Counted from the stretch's first letter, positions 34,927-43,193 are shown. The stretch is DNA of 64,000 bases from Flavobacterium sp. 270 (GCF_004368785.1 NZ_SODM01000006.1:1-64000); one strand, 5' to 3'. Notes: a model not told the origin generated them from the letters alone. Numbers and translations are program-made.

Positions 34927-35742
34927 TTATTTTTGAAGTGTAAAAGGCTGAATAGCAATTCCTGCTTCATCTAAAGCTGTTTTGCAATTTTCTAATGTAT
35001 CTGAAAATACAGATCCGTAATTAGCATTTTTTGCCCACGGGCGCACTGCAAACTCTACAGAACTTGCTGTTAGATTTTTTACAAAAACTTCCGGTGCGGG
35101 TTTCGTAAGTACTTTTGGATTATTGTTTAAAACTTCTAAAAGTACTTCTTTAGCTTTTTTAATATCCGAATCATAAGAAACAGCAAAAGTCAAATCGGCT
35201 CTTCTTTCTCCCTGCATCGAATAATTAATTATCGTTCCGTTTGATAAAGCGCCGTTAGGTACAAAAACAGTCTGATTATTTCCCGTCAGCATTTTGGTAA
35301 CAAAAATCTGAATTTCAAGAACAGTTGCGATAACGCCTTGGGCTTCTATAGTATCGCCAACCTTAAAAGGTTTGAAAACGATAATTAACATTCCGCCCGC
35401 AAAATTAGAAAGAGAACCTTGCAGAGACAAACCTACTGCAAGACCCATTGCTCCTAGAATGGTAACAAAAGAAGAAGTTTCTATTCCTAATTTTGAAATA
35501 AAAGACACAAACAATAAAATTCGGAGCGCCCAGAGTAAAATGTCGGCGAGAAATTTTGTTAATGTTGGATCTAAATTTCTCTTCACCATTATTTTTCTAA
35601 TCGCCCTGTTTGTTAATCTTATGGCATATAAACCAATAAATAAGATTAAAAAGGCCGAAATTAATTTTGGCGAATAATCTACTAATATGTTAACAAATCT
35701 TGTTACGTAATTGCTAAGGTGATCTGGATCGATGTACATCAT
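34927..35742 (-). CDS. Small-conductance mechanosensitive channel (MscS family)
   Basis: 271 residues with three N-terminal helices (about 18-40, 60-80, 88-110). The pore helix TM3 is the glycine/alanine-rich segment in TILGAMGLAVGLSLQGSLSNFAGGMLI, followed by FKPFKVGDTIEAQGVIATVLEI and FVPNGALSNGTIINYS of the cytoplasmic beta domain. It relieves pressure during osmotic downshift. The start MMYIDPDHL is preceded by a leader holding a hairpin with a T run (35753-35778) and a promoter box (35792-35799). Confidence 0.94.
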   Translation of the reverse strand: MMYIDPDHLSNYVTRFVNILVDYSPKLISAFLILFIGLYAIRLTNRAIRKIMVKRNLDPTLTKFLADILLWALRILLFVSFISKLGIETSSFVTILGAMGLAVGLSLQGSLSNFAGGMLIIVFKPFKVGDTIEAQGVIATVLEIQIFVTKMLTGNNQTVFVPNGALSNGTIINYSMQGERRADLTFAVSYDSDIKKAKEVLLEVLNNNPKVLTKPAPEVFVKNLTASSVEFAVRPWAKNANYGSVFSDTLENCKTALDEAGIAIQPFTLQK

Positions 35743-35752
35743 TTTTTTGAAT

Positions 35753-35778
35753 AAAAAAACCTTCCCAAAAGAGAAGGT
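35753..35778 (-). terminator. Hairpin with T run in the mscS leader (possible attenuator)
   Basis: Read on the minus strand: a 6-bp stem ACCTTC / GAAGGT with an 8-base loop, then seven T. It lies downstream of the -7 box at 35792-35799 but upstream of the mscS ATG at 35742. It is either the terminator of the preceding small gene (35859-36236) or an attenuator of mscS. The stem is short. Confidence 0.5.
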
Positions 35779-35791
35779 GGTATTAATGCTG

Positions 35792-35799
35792 CAAATATA
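35792..35799 (-). promoter_or_regulatory. -7 box (TATATTTG) for mscS
   Basis: Minus-strand TAnnTTTG match 49 bases upstream of the mscS start. Confidence 0.6.
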
Positions 35800-35858
35800 A
35801 AGATATTTATTCGATCATAATAAGAATAATTCTGTTCTATATTTTTATTGCTGTAAAT

Positions 35859-36236
35859 TTAGTCTTCGTCTGTCAGCGGTTTCTCGCTCGTGTCCACAAC
35901 CGTTTCTGTAGCAAGAGTTTCGGGATCAGTATTAAATTCTGCAGTTTTCTCTTTTATAGAATCAATCACATCATTTAAGGATTCTGAAGCTTTTTCTACA
36001 TATTCGCTCATAATATCTTTTGCATGATGTACATAATCTGCAGCACTTTCTATAATCGGCTCTGCAGCATCTTTGACTTTTTCGATCGTTTCTTCGGCAA
36101 AAGTTTCTGCCTTATCAATATAAGGAGCGGCAGTTTCTTTGGCTTGTTCAAAAGTGTTTTCGGCTTCAGTAGCCAAATCGGAAGTAGAATCTTTGGATGT
36201 ACCAAATAGATTCTTGAAAAAAGAAGATAATCCCAT
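35859..36236 (-). CDS. Small amphipathic helical protein (function unknown)
   Basis: 125 residues from ATG 36236 (MGLSSFFKNLFGTS); an upstream start would add an unlikely MYFQKLIYFKT stretch. After the short start the protein is a run of 11-residue-like amphipathic helical repeats rich in Ala, Glu and Lys (AAPYIDKAETFAEETIEKVKD, AAEPIIESAADYV), ending in a very acidic tail. It has no signal peptide. The pattern resembles YtxH-like or late-embryogenesis-like stress proteins, but this is only a composition likeness. It is a single minus-strand gene between mscS and the NfuA-like gene. Function unknown. Confidence 0.7.
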   Translation of the reverse strand: MGLSSFFKNLFGTSKDSTSDLATEAENTFEQAKETAAPYIDKAETFAEETIEKVKDAAEPIIESAADYVHHAKDIMSEYVEKASESLNDVIDSIKEKTAEFNTDPETLATETVVDTSEKPLTDED

Positions 36237-36340
36237 AGTTTTAAAATAGATTAGTTTTTGGAAATACAATAATAACTATTTTTCAATAACAATGATGTTT
36301 TATAGTGCAGATTTTCAATTGGTTTTCTCAAATTTCATAT

Positions 36341-36371
36341 AAAAAAATAGCGCCTCATTTGAGACGCTATT
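36341..36371 (-). terminator. Intrinsic terminator of the NfuA-like gene
   Basis: A 12-bp inverted repeat (36346-36357 with 36360-36371) with one pair that is G-U on the minus strand but a C-A mismatch on the plus strand, followed on the minus strand by a seven-T run. This orients the terminator to the minus strand, 24 bases after the NfuA-like stop. Confidence 0.85.
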
Positions 36372-36394
36372 GATTATTTTAAGAGATGTATTTT

Positions 36395-37294
36395 TTAAGC
36401 ATTTGTCGCTTCAACCTTAATAGCCTCATCATTAAGCATACTTTTCAGCATATTTTCGATACCGCTTTTTAGGGTAAAAGTAGAAGACGGACAACCACTG
36501 CAAGCACCTTGTAAAAGTACTTTTACTGTTTTATCTTCTTCATTATAAGATTCAAAAGCAATATTTCCACCGTCTGCAGCTACAGCCGGTTTTACGTATT
36601 CTTCTAAAATATTGATAATTTGCTGTGAAGTCACATCTAATTTATCAAAAGCTTCATCTTTTGTAATGTCATTTTTGGTAGTAACCTGAATTAAACTTTC
36701 GTCTAAAACAGTGCCGCCGTTTTCGATAAATTGTTTGATAAAAGTTCTTAATTCCAGTGTAATTTCAGACCAGTCGTTGATGTCATATTTAGTTACCGAA
36801 ATATAATTTTCATCAATAAAAACTTCTTTTACATAAGGAAATTTAAACAATTCCTGAGCTAATGGAGAAGATACAGCCTGATCGATATTTTTGTACTCGA
36901 TAGCATTTCTGGTTAACATTCTGCTTACCACAAATTTTAAAGCTGAAGGGTTTGGAGTTGTTTCTCCGTAAACTGTAATAGGTTGTTTTTTAGCTTTGTT
37001 TTCATCCACTTTAATGATCACGCCGCCTTTATCTACATAAGCTTCAATTTGGTCTGCAACAGCGTCTTTTACATCATCCCAATCTACAATGCTGTATCTT
37101 TCGATTGCAATAAAATTTCCTGAGATGTAAACGGTTTTAACAAACGGAAGATAAAATAATTGTTGTGCTAAAGGAGAAGCTTGTGCTTCGTCTATGTTTT
37201 TAAACTCAAAGTTTTCATTTTGAGTGATAAAGTCTTCAAATTCGAATTTTAAAATGGTAGGATTTTGAGTTTCTTTTATAGTGATTTTTGCCAT
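36395..37294 (-). CDS. NifU/NfuA family iron-sulfur carrier with doubled N-terminal scaffold domain
   Basis: 299 residues. Two copies of the NFU N-terminal (scaffold) fold are in tandem: about 3-95 (NPTILKFEFEDF...ASPLAQQLFYLPFVKTVYISGNFIAIERYSIVDWDDV) and about 108-205 (NPSALKFVVSRM...SSPLAQELFKFPYVKEVFIDENYISVTKYDINDWSEI). The C-terminal NifU-like domain (about 225-299) has the cluster-binding CxxC in LLQGACSGCPSSTF. It is predicted to carry and deliver [4Fe-4S] clusters to apoproteins. The doubled N-domain is unusual compared with single-domain NfuA. A promoter box (37311) lies 16 bases upstream. Confidence 0.92.
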   Translation of the reverse strand: MAKITIKETQNPTILKFEFEDFITQNENFEFKNIDEAQASPLAQQLFYLPFVKTVYISGNFIAIERYSIVDWDDVKDAVADQIEAYVDKGGVIIKVDENKAKKQPITVYGETTPNPSALKFVVSRMLTRNAIEYKNIDQAVSSPLAQELFKFPYVKEVFIDENYISVTKYDINDWSEITLELRTFIKQFIENGGTVLDESLIQVTTKNDITKDEAFDKLDVTSQQIINILEEYVKPAVAADGGNIAFESYNEEDKTVKVLLQGACSGCPSSTFTLKSGIENMLKSMLNDEAIKVEATNA

Positions 37295-37310
37295 GGTCGT
37301 ATATTTTTTG

Positions 37311-37318
37311 CAAATTTA
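37311..37318 (-). promoter_or_regulatory. -7 box (TAAATTTG) for the NfuA-like gene
   Basis: Minus-strand TAnnTTTG match 16 bases upstream of the ATG at 37294. Confidence 0.65.
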
Positions 37319-37441
37319 GTAAAGTTATTTTCTACTAATAGCTATATTTGATTTTTTAATAAAATAATTAAGACTCTTTTACAATAAATCTCGTTAAAAT
37401 TTTTGGGAGAGTGGGGATTATTTTCAAACAAAATTGCTTTT

Positions 37442-38431
37442 ATGAAATTTAGAATCAAGGTTTTATTTATTTTTTTGATTACAACATTTTATTCTTACTC
37501 CCAAGAAGGAATTCCTGTGTATTCAGATTATTTATCGGATAATTATTACCTGATTCATCCTTCTATGGCCGGGGCGGCAAACTGTGCCAAAATAAGATTA
37601 ACAGCCAGAAAACAATGGTTTGGGCAAGATGATGCGCCAACACTACAGACTTTGAGTTTTAACGGAAGAATAGGCGAGCGCTCTGGTGCGGGAATTATTG
37701 TTTTTAATGACAAAAATGGATATCATTCTCAAAAAGGAGTAAAACTTACTTATGCTCATCATATTATGTTTTCTCGAGATGAAGTAGATTTAAATCAGCT
37801 TTCGTTTGGTATTAGCGGCGGATTGATTCAAAGCCAATTAGACGAAACCACTTTTGGCGGTACTTTTGACCCTATCGTTTTTGGTTCTATTCAAAAAGAT
37901 TCTTATTTTAATATGGATGTGGGAGCATCTTATAATTATTTAGATTTTTATGCTCACGCTACGGTTCAGGGCCTTCTTGAAACCAGAAGAGATTTATATA
38001 CAGAATATGAAAGCAATAACCTGAGAAAGTTTTTGCTGAGCGTTGGATATGTTTTTGGTAAAAACGAAAACATTACCTGGGAGCCATCGGTTTTGTTTCA
38101 ATTATTTGATCAGACGAAAGAAAAAACAATTGACTTAAACATGAAAGCTTACAAAAACATGGATTTCGGAAGTTTGTGGGCAGCGTTGTCGTATAGAAGA
38201 AGTTTTGATGGTGCTCAATATAGTACAGGAAGCGGTGTATCTTCTCAAAAACTACAATATTTTACACCAATTGTGGGGGTTAATTTTAAGAACTTTATGT
38301 TTGCTTACACGTATTCGCAAGTTGTGGGCGATGTAAAATTTGATACTGGCGGTTATCACCAAATTACTTTGGGGATTAATTTATTTTGTAAAAAAGAACG
38401 TTACGACTGTAACTGTCCGGCAATTAATTAA
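37442..38431 (+). CDS. PorP/SprF family type IX secretion membrane protein (stand-alone)
   Basis: 329 residues from ATG 37442 (MKFRIKVLFIFLITTFYSYSQ signal peptide); the longer ORF adds MGEWGLFSNKIAF, which is unlikely. Family pattern: GIPVYSDYLSDNYYLIHPSMAGAANCAKIRLTARKQWFGQDDAPTLQTLSFNGRIG. It has the usual barrel strands, but the C-terminus is odd: CKKERYDCNCPAIN, three cysteines in 14 residues. No CHU_C adhesin is encoded next to it, unlike the copy at 2403. It may serve a distant cargo gene or play a general T9SS role like PorP of P. gingivalis. It is followed 9 bases later by a gamma-carbonic-anhydrase gene. Confidence 0.88.
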   Translation: MKFRIKVLFIFLITTFYSYSQEGIPVYSDYLSDNYYLIHPSMAGAANCAKIRLTARKQWFGQDDAPTLQTLSFNGRIGERSGAGIIVFNDKNGYHSQKGVKLTYAHHIMFSRDEVDLNQLSFGISGGLIQSQLDETTFGGTFDPIVFGSIQKDSYFNMDVGASYNYLDFYAHATVQGLLETRRDLYTEYESNNLRKFLLSVGYVFGKNENITWEPSVLFQLFDQTKEKTIDLNMKAYKNMDFGSLWAALSYRRSFDGAQYSTGSGVSSQKLQYFTPIVGVNFKNFMFAYTYSQVVGDVKFDTGGYHQITLGINLFCKKERYDCNCPAIN

Positions 38432-38440
38432 ACTTTTATT

Positions 38441-38959
38441 ATGCTGATTAAATCTGTAAACGGAAAATCTCCTGCGATTCCAGAAGATTGTTATGTAGCC
38501 GAAAATGCAACTATTGTTGGCGATGTTACTTTTGGAGAATCTTGCAGTGTTTGGTTTAATGCTGTAATTCGCGGTGATGTTCACTTTATTAAAATAGGAA
38601 ATAAGGTTAACATTCAGGACGGAGCGATTATTCATTGTACGTATCAAAAGCATCCAACCATTATAGGAAATAATGTTTCAATTGGTCACAATGCTATTGT
38701 GCACGGTTGTACCATTCATGATAATGTTTTAATCGGAATGGGAGCAATCGTTATGGATAATTGCGTTATAGAAAGTAATTCGATTATTGCAGCCGGAGCG
38801 GTTATTACTCAAAATACCGTTGTGGCTTCTGGAACTATTTATGCTGGCGTTCCGGCTAAAAAGGTAAAAGATATAGACCAATCTAATTTTGCCGGCGAAA
38901 TAGAGCGTATTTCAAACAATTACGTAATGTATTCTAGCTGGTTTAAAAACGAAGAATAA
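38441..38959 (+). CDS. Gamma-carbonic anhydrase family protein
   Basis: 172 residues of left-handed beta-helix (hexapeptide repeats: IVGDVTFGES, IIGNNVSIGHN, IGMGAIVMDNCVIE). The three zinc ligands of gamma-class carbonic anhydrases are present: His65 in IIHC, His83 in IGHN, His88 in IVHGC. The protein probably forms a trimer and hydrates CO2, though many relatives are inactive; the activity is not provable here. It follows the stand-alone PorP/SprF gene by 9 bases and is convergent with the LytTR regulator across a 30-bp inverted repeat. Confidence 0.9.
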   Translation: MLIKSVNGKSPAIPEDCYVAENATIVGDVTFGESCSVWFNAVIRGDVHFIKIGNKVNIQDGAIIHCTYQKHPTIIGNNVSIGHNAIVHGCTIHDNVLIGMGAIVMDNCVIESNSIIAAGAVITQNTVVASGTIYAGVPAKKVKDIDQSNFAGEIERISNNYVMYSSWFKNEE

Positions 38960-38966
38960 AAAAAAG

Positions 38967-39038
38967 AAATTCCAAAATAAAAATTCCAAATTCCAATGTA
39001 GTAAAGACTTGGAATTTGGAATTTTTATTTTGGAATTT
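38967..39038. repeat. Perfect 30-bp inverted repeat between convergent genes
   Basis: Arms 38967-38996 and 39009-39038 are perfectly complementary over 30 bases, with a 12-base loop (TGTAGTAAAGAC). The arm is built from repeated AATTCCAA words and is very AT-rich. It sits 8 bases after the carbonic-anhydrase stop and 7 bases before the end of the LytTR gene. It can act as a bidirectional terminator, but it is far longer than needed and looks like a member of a dispersed palindromic family. Confidence 0.92.
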
Positions 39039-39044
39039 AATCGC

Positions 39045-39761
39045 TTATAAATTGATCTTTTCAAAGAAAGTATTTTTGTAACTTTCACTAATCGGAATTC
39101 TTTTATCGCTAATCAAAACTTTATTTTTCTGAATAGATTTCACGTGTTTTATATTAATAATATACGATCTGTGAATTCTTGAAAATCCTTTACTGGAAAG
39201 TAAATTTTCTAACTTTATTAAACTAATTAAGGTTAAAGTAAATTTGCCGTCTGTAGTATAGATTTTTACATAATCTTTCAATCCTTCAATAAAAAGAATA
39301 TCGGCAAAATTCATTTTTACGTTTTCATATTCTGCTCTTACAAACATAAAATCCTGCTCTAATTCTGGAGCAGTTGTATTTTCAGAAATCGCCTGAACAG
39401 TTGTCGCAGGATTTAAAATTTGTTGTGCTCTTACAACCGATTTTAAAAAACGATGAAAAGGAATCGGCTTTACTAAATAATCAACAGCGCCAAGATTAAA
39501 GCCTTCTACGGCATAATCAGAATAAGCGGTGGTAAAAATTACTAAAGGTTTTTTTTCGATAGTATTCAAAAAATCAATTCCGGAAAAATGAGGCATCTGA
39601 ATGTCTAGAAAAACCAAATCGACATTGTTTTGATTGATAAACGAAACAGCATCAATGGCATTATTAAACGTATTTATTAATTCCAGCGATTCTATTTTCT
39701 TTACAAAATCTTCTAAAAGTTCAACCGCTAAAGGTTCATCATCAATAATTACACACTTCAT
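39045..39761 (-). CDS. LytTR-family response regulator
   Basis: 238 residues. Receiver domain (about 1-120): acidic pocket Asp7-Asp8, phosphoacceptor Asp53 in LVFLDIQMP, then FTTAYSDYAVEGFNLGAVDYLVKP. LytTR DNA-binding domain (about 140-238): FMFVRAEYENVKMNFADILFIEGLKDYVKIYTTDGK and FSRIHRSYIINIKHVKSI. Cognate kinase is the neighbouring LytS-type gene on the same strand, 121 bases upstream. The gap has a promoter box (39801-39808), so the regulator can also be transcribed alone. Confidence 0.94.
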   Translation of the reverse strand: MKCVIIDDEPLAVELLEDFVKKIESLELINTFNNAIDAVSFINQNNVDLVFLDIQMPHFSGIDFLNTIEKKPLVIFTTAYSDYAVEGFNLGAVDYLVKPIPFHRFLKSVVRAQQILNPATTVQAISENTTAPELEQDFMFVRAEYENVKMNFADILFIEGLKDYVKIYTTDGKFTLTLISLIKLENLLSSKGFSRIHRSYIINIKHVKSIQKNKVLISDKRIPISESYKNTFFEKINL

Positions 39762-39800
39762 CTTTTGGGTATTTAATTAGAATAAATTTGTTTTGGTCGT

Positions 39801-39808
39801 CAAAAGTA
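39801..39808 (-). promoter_or_regulatory. -7 box (TACTTTTG) upstream of the LytTR regulator
   Basis: Minus-strand TAnnTTTG match 39 bases before the start, between kinase and regulator genes. Confidence 0.6.
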
Positions 39809-39882
39809 GTTTTAAACCAGTGAATTAAGTTTTAAAATTTTCATAAAAAAACTGCCTCACTAATTTTATACTTAGTTTGTTT

Positions 39883-40995
39883 TTAATTTAATTCCGTCTG
39901 AATTTCATCTAATTTTAAATTAAGATGAACACGGTAAAACCCATTTTCTTGTTTAATGATAAGTTCGTGCGCATTTGGATAAAGCAAATCAAGTCGGTTT
40001 TGAATATTAACCAATCCAATCCCTGAATTTTCAGGATCTTTCACATAATTTTCAACAGTGTTTTCAATCCAGAAATCAAGATTATTGTCGGATATAAAAA
40101 TCTTAATTTTTACGTGAGTCGCGCCTTTATAGTCAGTTCCGTATTTAAAAGCGTTTTCAACAAACGAAATCAACAATAATGGCTCGATAAATTTGTTTCG
40201 GGTATCGCCGTGAATGTTTACAACAATGTCTTCGATATTATTAAGTCTAAGCTTTTGTAATTCGATATAATTCTGAATGTAATTCATTTCTTTTTCTAAA
40301 GCCACCGTTTTATTATCTGTTTCATACAGCATATACCGCATGAGTTCAGATAATGTCACGATGGCATCAGGGACCAAATCAGATTTCTTATGTGCCAAAG
40401 AATAAATACTGTTTAGAGAATTAAATAAAAAATGCGGATTGGTTTGTTTGCGCAGGTAAATTAATTCTGTATTTGTTCGATGCGTTTCTGCAATTAATTT
40501 GTTTTGTTGATTGTTGTAAAACTCAGTCAATGTTCTAATAATCGCACTAATAGTAATAATTAAAATATAGAAAAATGAAGGACCGATTTTAAAAAAAAGC
40601 GGCTGCCTCATTTCTACTCTATGGTGTTTTCCTCTAAGAAAAAAATGATCATCAAGAGGCATTGTTCTGGCTGGTATCATATTACCGCCAAATCTTAAAT
40701 GTCTGAATTCCGGAATAAAATAATTTATTCTGATAATCATAAAAACGGCAATAAGACTAAAGGCAAAAATAAAATAGAGCCAATATTTTTTTTGCAAAAG
40801 CAGGACTGGAACCAAATAAAAATAGTTGAGGTAAAACAAGACAATTCCTGTAAACCATTGTACATAAAAGTCGTTATTGATGCTAAACGGACTTTCGTAA
40901 AATTGAATCAAAGAAGTCAATATAAAGAAAATCCATATGGCACAATGGAACAAAATTTTGTTATTACCGCTATTTTTGATGGTATCTATCTGCAT
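39883..40995 (-). CDS. LytS-type sensor histidine kinase
   Basis: 370 residues with four membrane helices (about 14-34, 49-68, 73-93, 136-156) and a His-rich loop between the third and fourth (HFFLRGKHHRVEM), which could touch a signal or metal. The His_kinase domain follows, with phosphoacceptor His188 in QTNPHFLFNSLNSI, and the ATPase end ENAFKYG then SGIGLVNIQNRLDLLYP. There is no separate periplasmic sensor domain. It begins directly after the stop of the DUF4907 gene, so the kinase is translationally linked to the lipoprotein, Kelch and barrel genes. Its signal is unknown. Confidence 0.92.
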   Translation of the reverse strand: MQIDTIKNSGNNKILFHCAIWIFFILTSLIQFYESPFSINNDFYVQWFTGIVLFYLNYFYLVPVLLLQKKYWLYFIFAFSLIAVFMIIRINYFIPEFRHLRFGGNMIPARTMPLDDHFFLRGKHHRVEMRQPLFFKIGPSFFYILIITISAIIRTLTEFYNNQQNKLIAETHRTNTELIYLRKQTNPHFLFNSLNSIYSLAHKKSDLVPDAIVTLSELMRYMLYETDNKTVALEKEMNYIQNYIELQKLRLNNIEDIVVNIHGDTRNKFIEPLLLISFVENAFKYGTDYKGATHVKIKIFISDNNLDFWIENTVENYVKDPENSGIGLVNIQNRLDLLYPNAHELIIKQENGFYRVHLNLKLDEIQTELN

Positions 40996-41334
40996 TTACA
41001 ATTTTATTTTTAATAAAATTAAATCTTTTTTGGTTACCGTGGGCGATATGTTTTGATGGAGTTTCTTAACCACAAGATCAGCCACTTTTAAGGCATCATC
41101 TTCTGTAGAGAAACTTTTGCTGTCACTTATTACAGGAATAATAGATTGTTTGATTACAATTTTATTCTTGTAAGCAATGGTATAACCCCATCCTGACTGT
41201 GTTTTAAATGTTTCAGCTTTCAAGCTTTCCTTTTTTGAACAAGCAGAAAGCAGTAAAACCAGCAGTAAAAAAACTAAATTCTTCTGGATGTTACCCCAGA
41301 AGAATCGGTTATTGTTATTAGTTATCGTCGTCAT
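40996..41334 (-). CDS. DUF4907 family lipoprotein
   Basis: 112 residues from ATG 41334 (MTTITNNNNRFFWGN). A membrane-type signal segment ends in the lipobox LLLSACSKK. The mature part has the DUF4907 pattern: QSGWGYTIAYKNKIVIKQSIIPV, SKSFSTEDDALKVADLVVKKL, SPTVTKKDL. It overlaps the end of the Kelch gene by 17 bases and its stop touches the kinase start. It is likely an outer-membrane lipoprotein facing the periplasm. Function unknown; context suggests it works with the Kelch protein or reports to the kinase. Confidence 0.78.
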   Translation of the reverse strand: MTTITNNNNRFFWGNIQKNLVFLLLVLLLSACSKKESLKAETFKTQSGWGYTIAYKNKIVIKQSIIPVISDSKSFSTEDDALKVADLVVKKLHQNISPTVTKKDLILLKIKL

Positions 41335-42325
41335 TTTGTTCTTCTGTAGGTTTAAATTCCCAAGCATCATCAAAATAAGTAGAACCTATTCTTCCTAACA
41401 TATAAAAACCTCTGTTGTTAATTGCAAAACCAACAGCATCTGTTCTTGTAGCACCTTCCATAGGAGTTCTTTCCACCCAAAGATCTGTACTCGGATTGTA
41501 CTCCCAGATTGTTTTTACACTTTCTCCACCCACAACATAACCCAATCCATTCATAGTAAAACTAGAAGCATTAGAACGAAGGATCGCATATTCGTCATTG
41601 TAACTGTCGTCATCATCAGTATCTTTATCGATATCACGCTTTCTTGTCCAGACATCTGTAGAAGGATCAAATTCCCAGAAATCTTCCTGCATAACGCCAT
41701 TGTTAACACCAGTTACCAAATACGCTTTATCAGAAATTACAAAAACCGTAGCGTTACGTCTTTTATTACCGCTAAATCCGTTTACCAAAGTCCAGGTATT
41801 TGCCTGATCATTGTATTGGTAAAAATCTTTCAGATAATTTCCGTCATAACCAGTACCAAAATAAGCCTTTCCGCCAGCCTGAAAACCTACCGCTGCATAA
41901 CGCGCAGTACCTGCAAAGTCCGTTTTTTGAGTCCAGCTGTTGCTCGTAGGATCGTATTGATAGAAATCTTTCAATTTATTAGTTCCATCATAACCAAGAC
42001 CTACATATCCTTTTTCGTTTAATGTAAAACTTGACGCAGAACTTCTGCCAATTCCTGTAAAATCAGCTTTTTGTTCCCAATAATCCCCTGTTGAGTTATA
42101 GGCCCATAAATCTTTTAAATATACATCTCCTGTATAACCAGTTGCTACGTAAGCAAAATCTCCAATAACAAAACTAGTAGCACTAGATCTTGCAGGTCCG
42201 TCAAAAGCCGATTTTTTAACCCAGTTTCCAATCAAATCATCATCGTCATTGTCATTGCTGCAGCTCACAAAAAAAAGGCCCGATAAAAGTGCCGCGAATA
42301 ATATTCCCTTTTTTAAATTATTCAT
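41318..42325 (-). CDS. Kelch-repeat beta-propeller lipoprotein
   Basis: 335 residues with lipobox FFVSCSNDNDDDD and then about six Kelch repeats of 45-50 residues (RSSATSFVIGDFAYVATGYTG..DLWAYNSTGDYWEQK; next copies at about 85, 133, 181, 245 and 290). The C-terminus is acidic (EEQNDDDN). A closed propeller on the cell surface or in the periplasm is predicted, and such domains bind glycans or proteins. It lies between the barrel gene (16-base gap) and the DUF4907 gene (overlap) in a minus-strand operon leading to a two-component system. Confidence 0.88.
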   Translation of the reverse strand: MNNLKKGILFAALLSGLFFVSCSNDNDDDDLIGNWVKKSAFDGPARSSATSFVIGDFAYVATGYTGDVYLKDLWAYNSTGDYWEQKADFTGIGRSSASSFTLNEKGYVGLGYDGTNKLKDFYQYDPTSNSWTQKTDFAGTARYAAVGFQAGGKAYFGTGYDGNYLKDFYQYNDQANTWTLVNGFSGNKRRNATVFVISDKAYLVTGVNNGVMQEDFWEFDPSTDVWTRKRDIDKDTDDDDSYNDEYAILRSNASSFTMNGLGYVVGGESVKTIWEYNPSTDLWVERTPMEGATRTDAVGFAINNRGFYMLGRIGSTYFDDAWEFKPTEEQNDDDN

Positions 42326-42341
42326 AGTGTATTAAATTTAT

Positions 42342-43193
42342 TTATTGTTTGTATTTGATGCCAATTCCTAAAATATACCCGTTGCCGGTATTAAAATCAT
42401 ATACTTTGTGATTGTCATTATCAATCAGATTGTATTTTTTATTAAAGTCATAACCCGCCTTAAAATTCAGAAACCAGTTTTTAGTCACATTTCTTTCATA
42501 TTCAACTGCCGAAGTCATTTGCGATAAAACAGCTTTAGAAGCATTATAATTCACATCATTTTGAGTATCCAAATTGTAATAATTACCATTAAAGCTATTC
42601 GTTACACTAAACCTGTTCCGATCATTATTAGCGTACGAAATTCTGGAATCCGGAAAACCAATCGATATATCGCTTTGTTCATTAAATTTATAATTGAATG
42701 AAAAAACGGGCATGAATTTAGGATCGCCAAAAGCAGTTGTCCGCGCGGCTCCAATAGTAATCGAAGCATTCGGATTCAATTGCTGATTAAGTTCAAAACT
42801 TCCTAAGACCGTAAGATCAGAAATAGCTAAATTTTGTTGAAAATTTACTGTTGGCGTAACCGTAATATTCAATTTTGTCTTATCTGATACTTCATGCGAA
42901 AATTTGATTTTGTTTTGAATTTGATTGAATTGATTTAAATCTTTAAAAGGAGCAAAGGTTTCAAAAACCGTTTCTTCATAATTCACTTTCAGATTAGAAT
43001 ATTCTAATGTGTTTGTGATGGTGTTTTTTGCACTCACTTTTTTATGGAATGAAAATCCAATATTGGTTTCATTAAAATCAATCTTATCAGTTGGCTCCGT
43101 TTTTACATTTACCACAGCAGAAAAGTTTTCTTGAGCTTTCACTGTGAAAAATGAAATGGAAAAAACCAAACAAATTAAAAATCTTATTTTCAT
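42342..43193 (-). CDS. Outer-membrane beta-barrel protein (DUF6268-like)
   Basis: 283 residues with signal peptide ending VKAQE. The rest is a barrel of alternating strands (IGFSFHKKVSAKNTITNTLEYSNLKVNY, KTKLNITVTPTVNFQQN, MPVFSFNYKF, GYILGIGIKYKQ) ending in a basic residue. The DUF6268 likeness is from memory and tentative. It is the first gene of the Kelch/DUF4907/kinase operon and may form the outer-membrane part of a complex with the two lipoproteins. Confidence 0.72.
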   Translation of the reverse strand: MKIRFLICLVFSISFFTVKAQENFSAVVNVKTEPTDKIDFNETNIGFSFHKKVSAKNTITNTLEYSNLKVNYEETVFETFAPFKDLNQFNQIQNKIKFSHEVSDKTKLNITVTPTVNFQQNLAISDLTVLGSFELNQQLNPNASITIGAARTTAFGDPKFMPVFSFNYKFNEQSDISIGFPDSRISYANNDRNRFSVTNSFNGNYYNLDTQNDVNYNASKAVLSQMTSAVEYERNVTKNWFLNFKAGYDFNKKYNLIDNDNHKVYDFNTGNGYILGIGIKYKQ

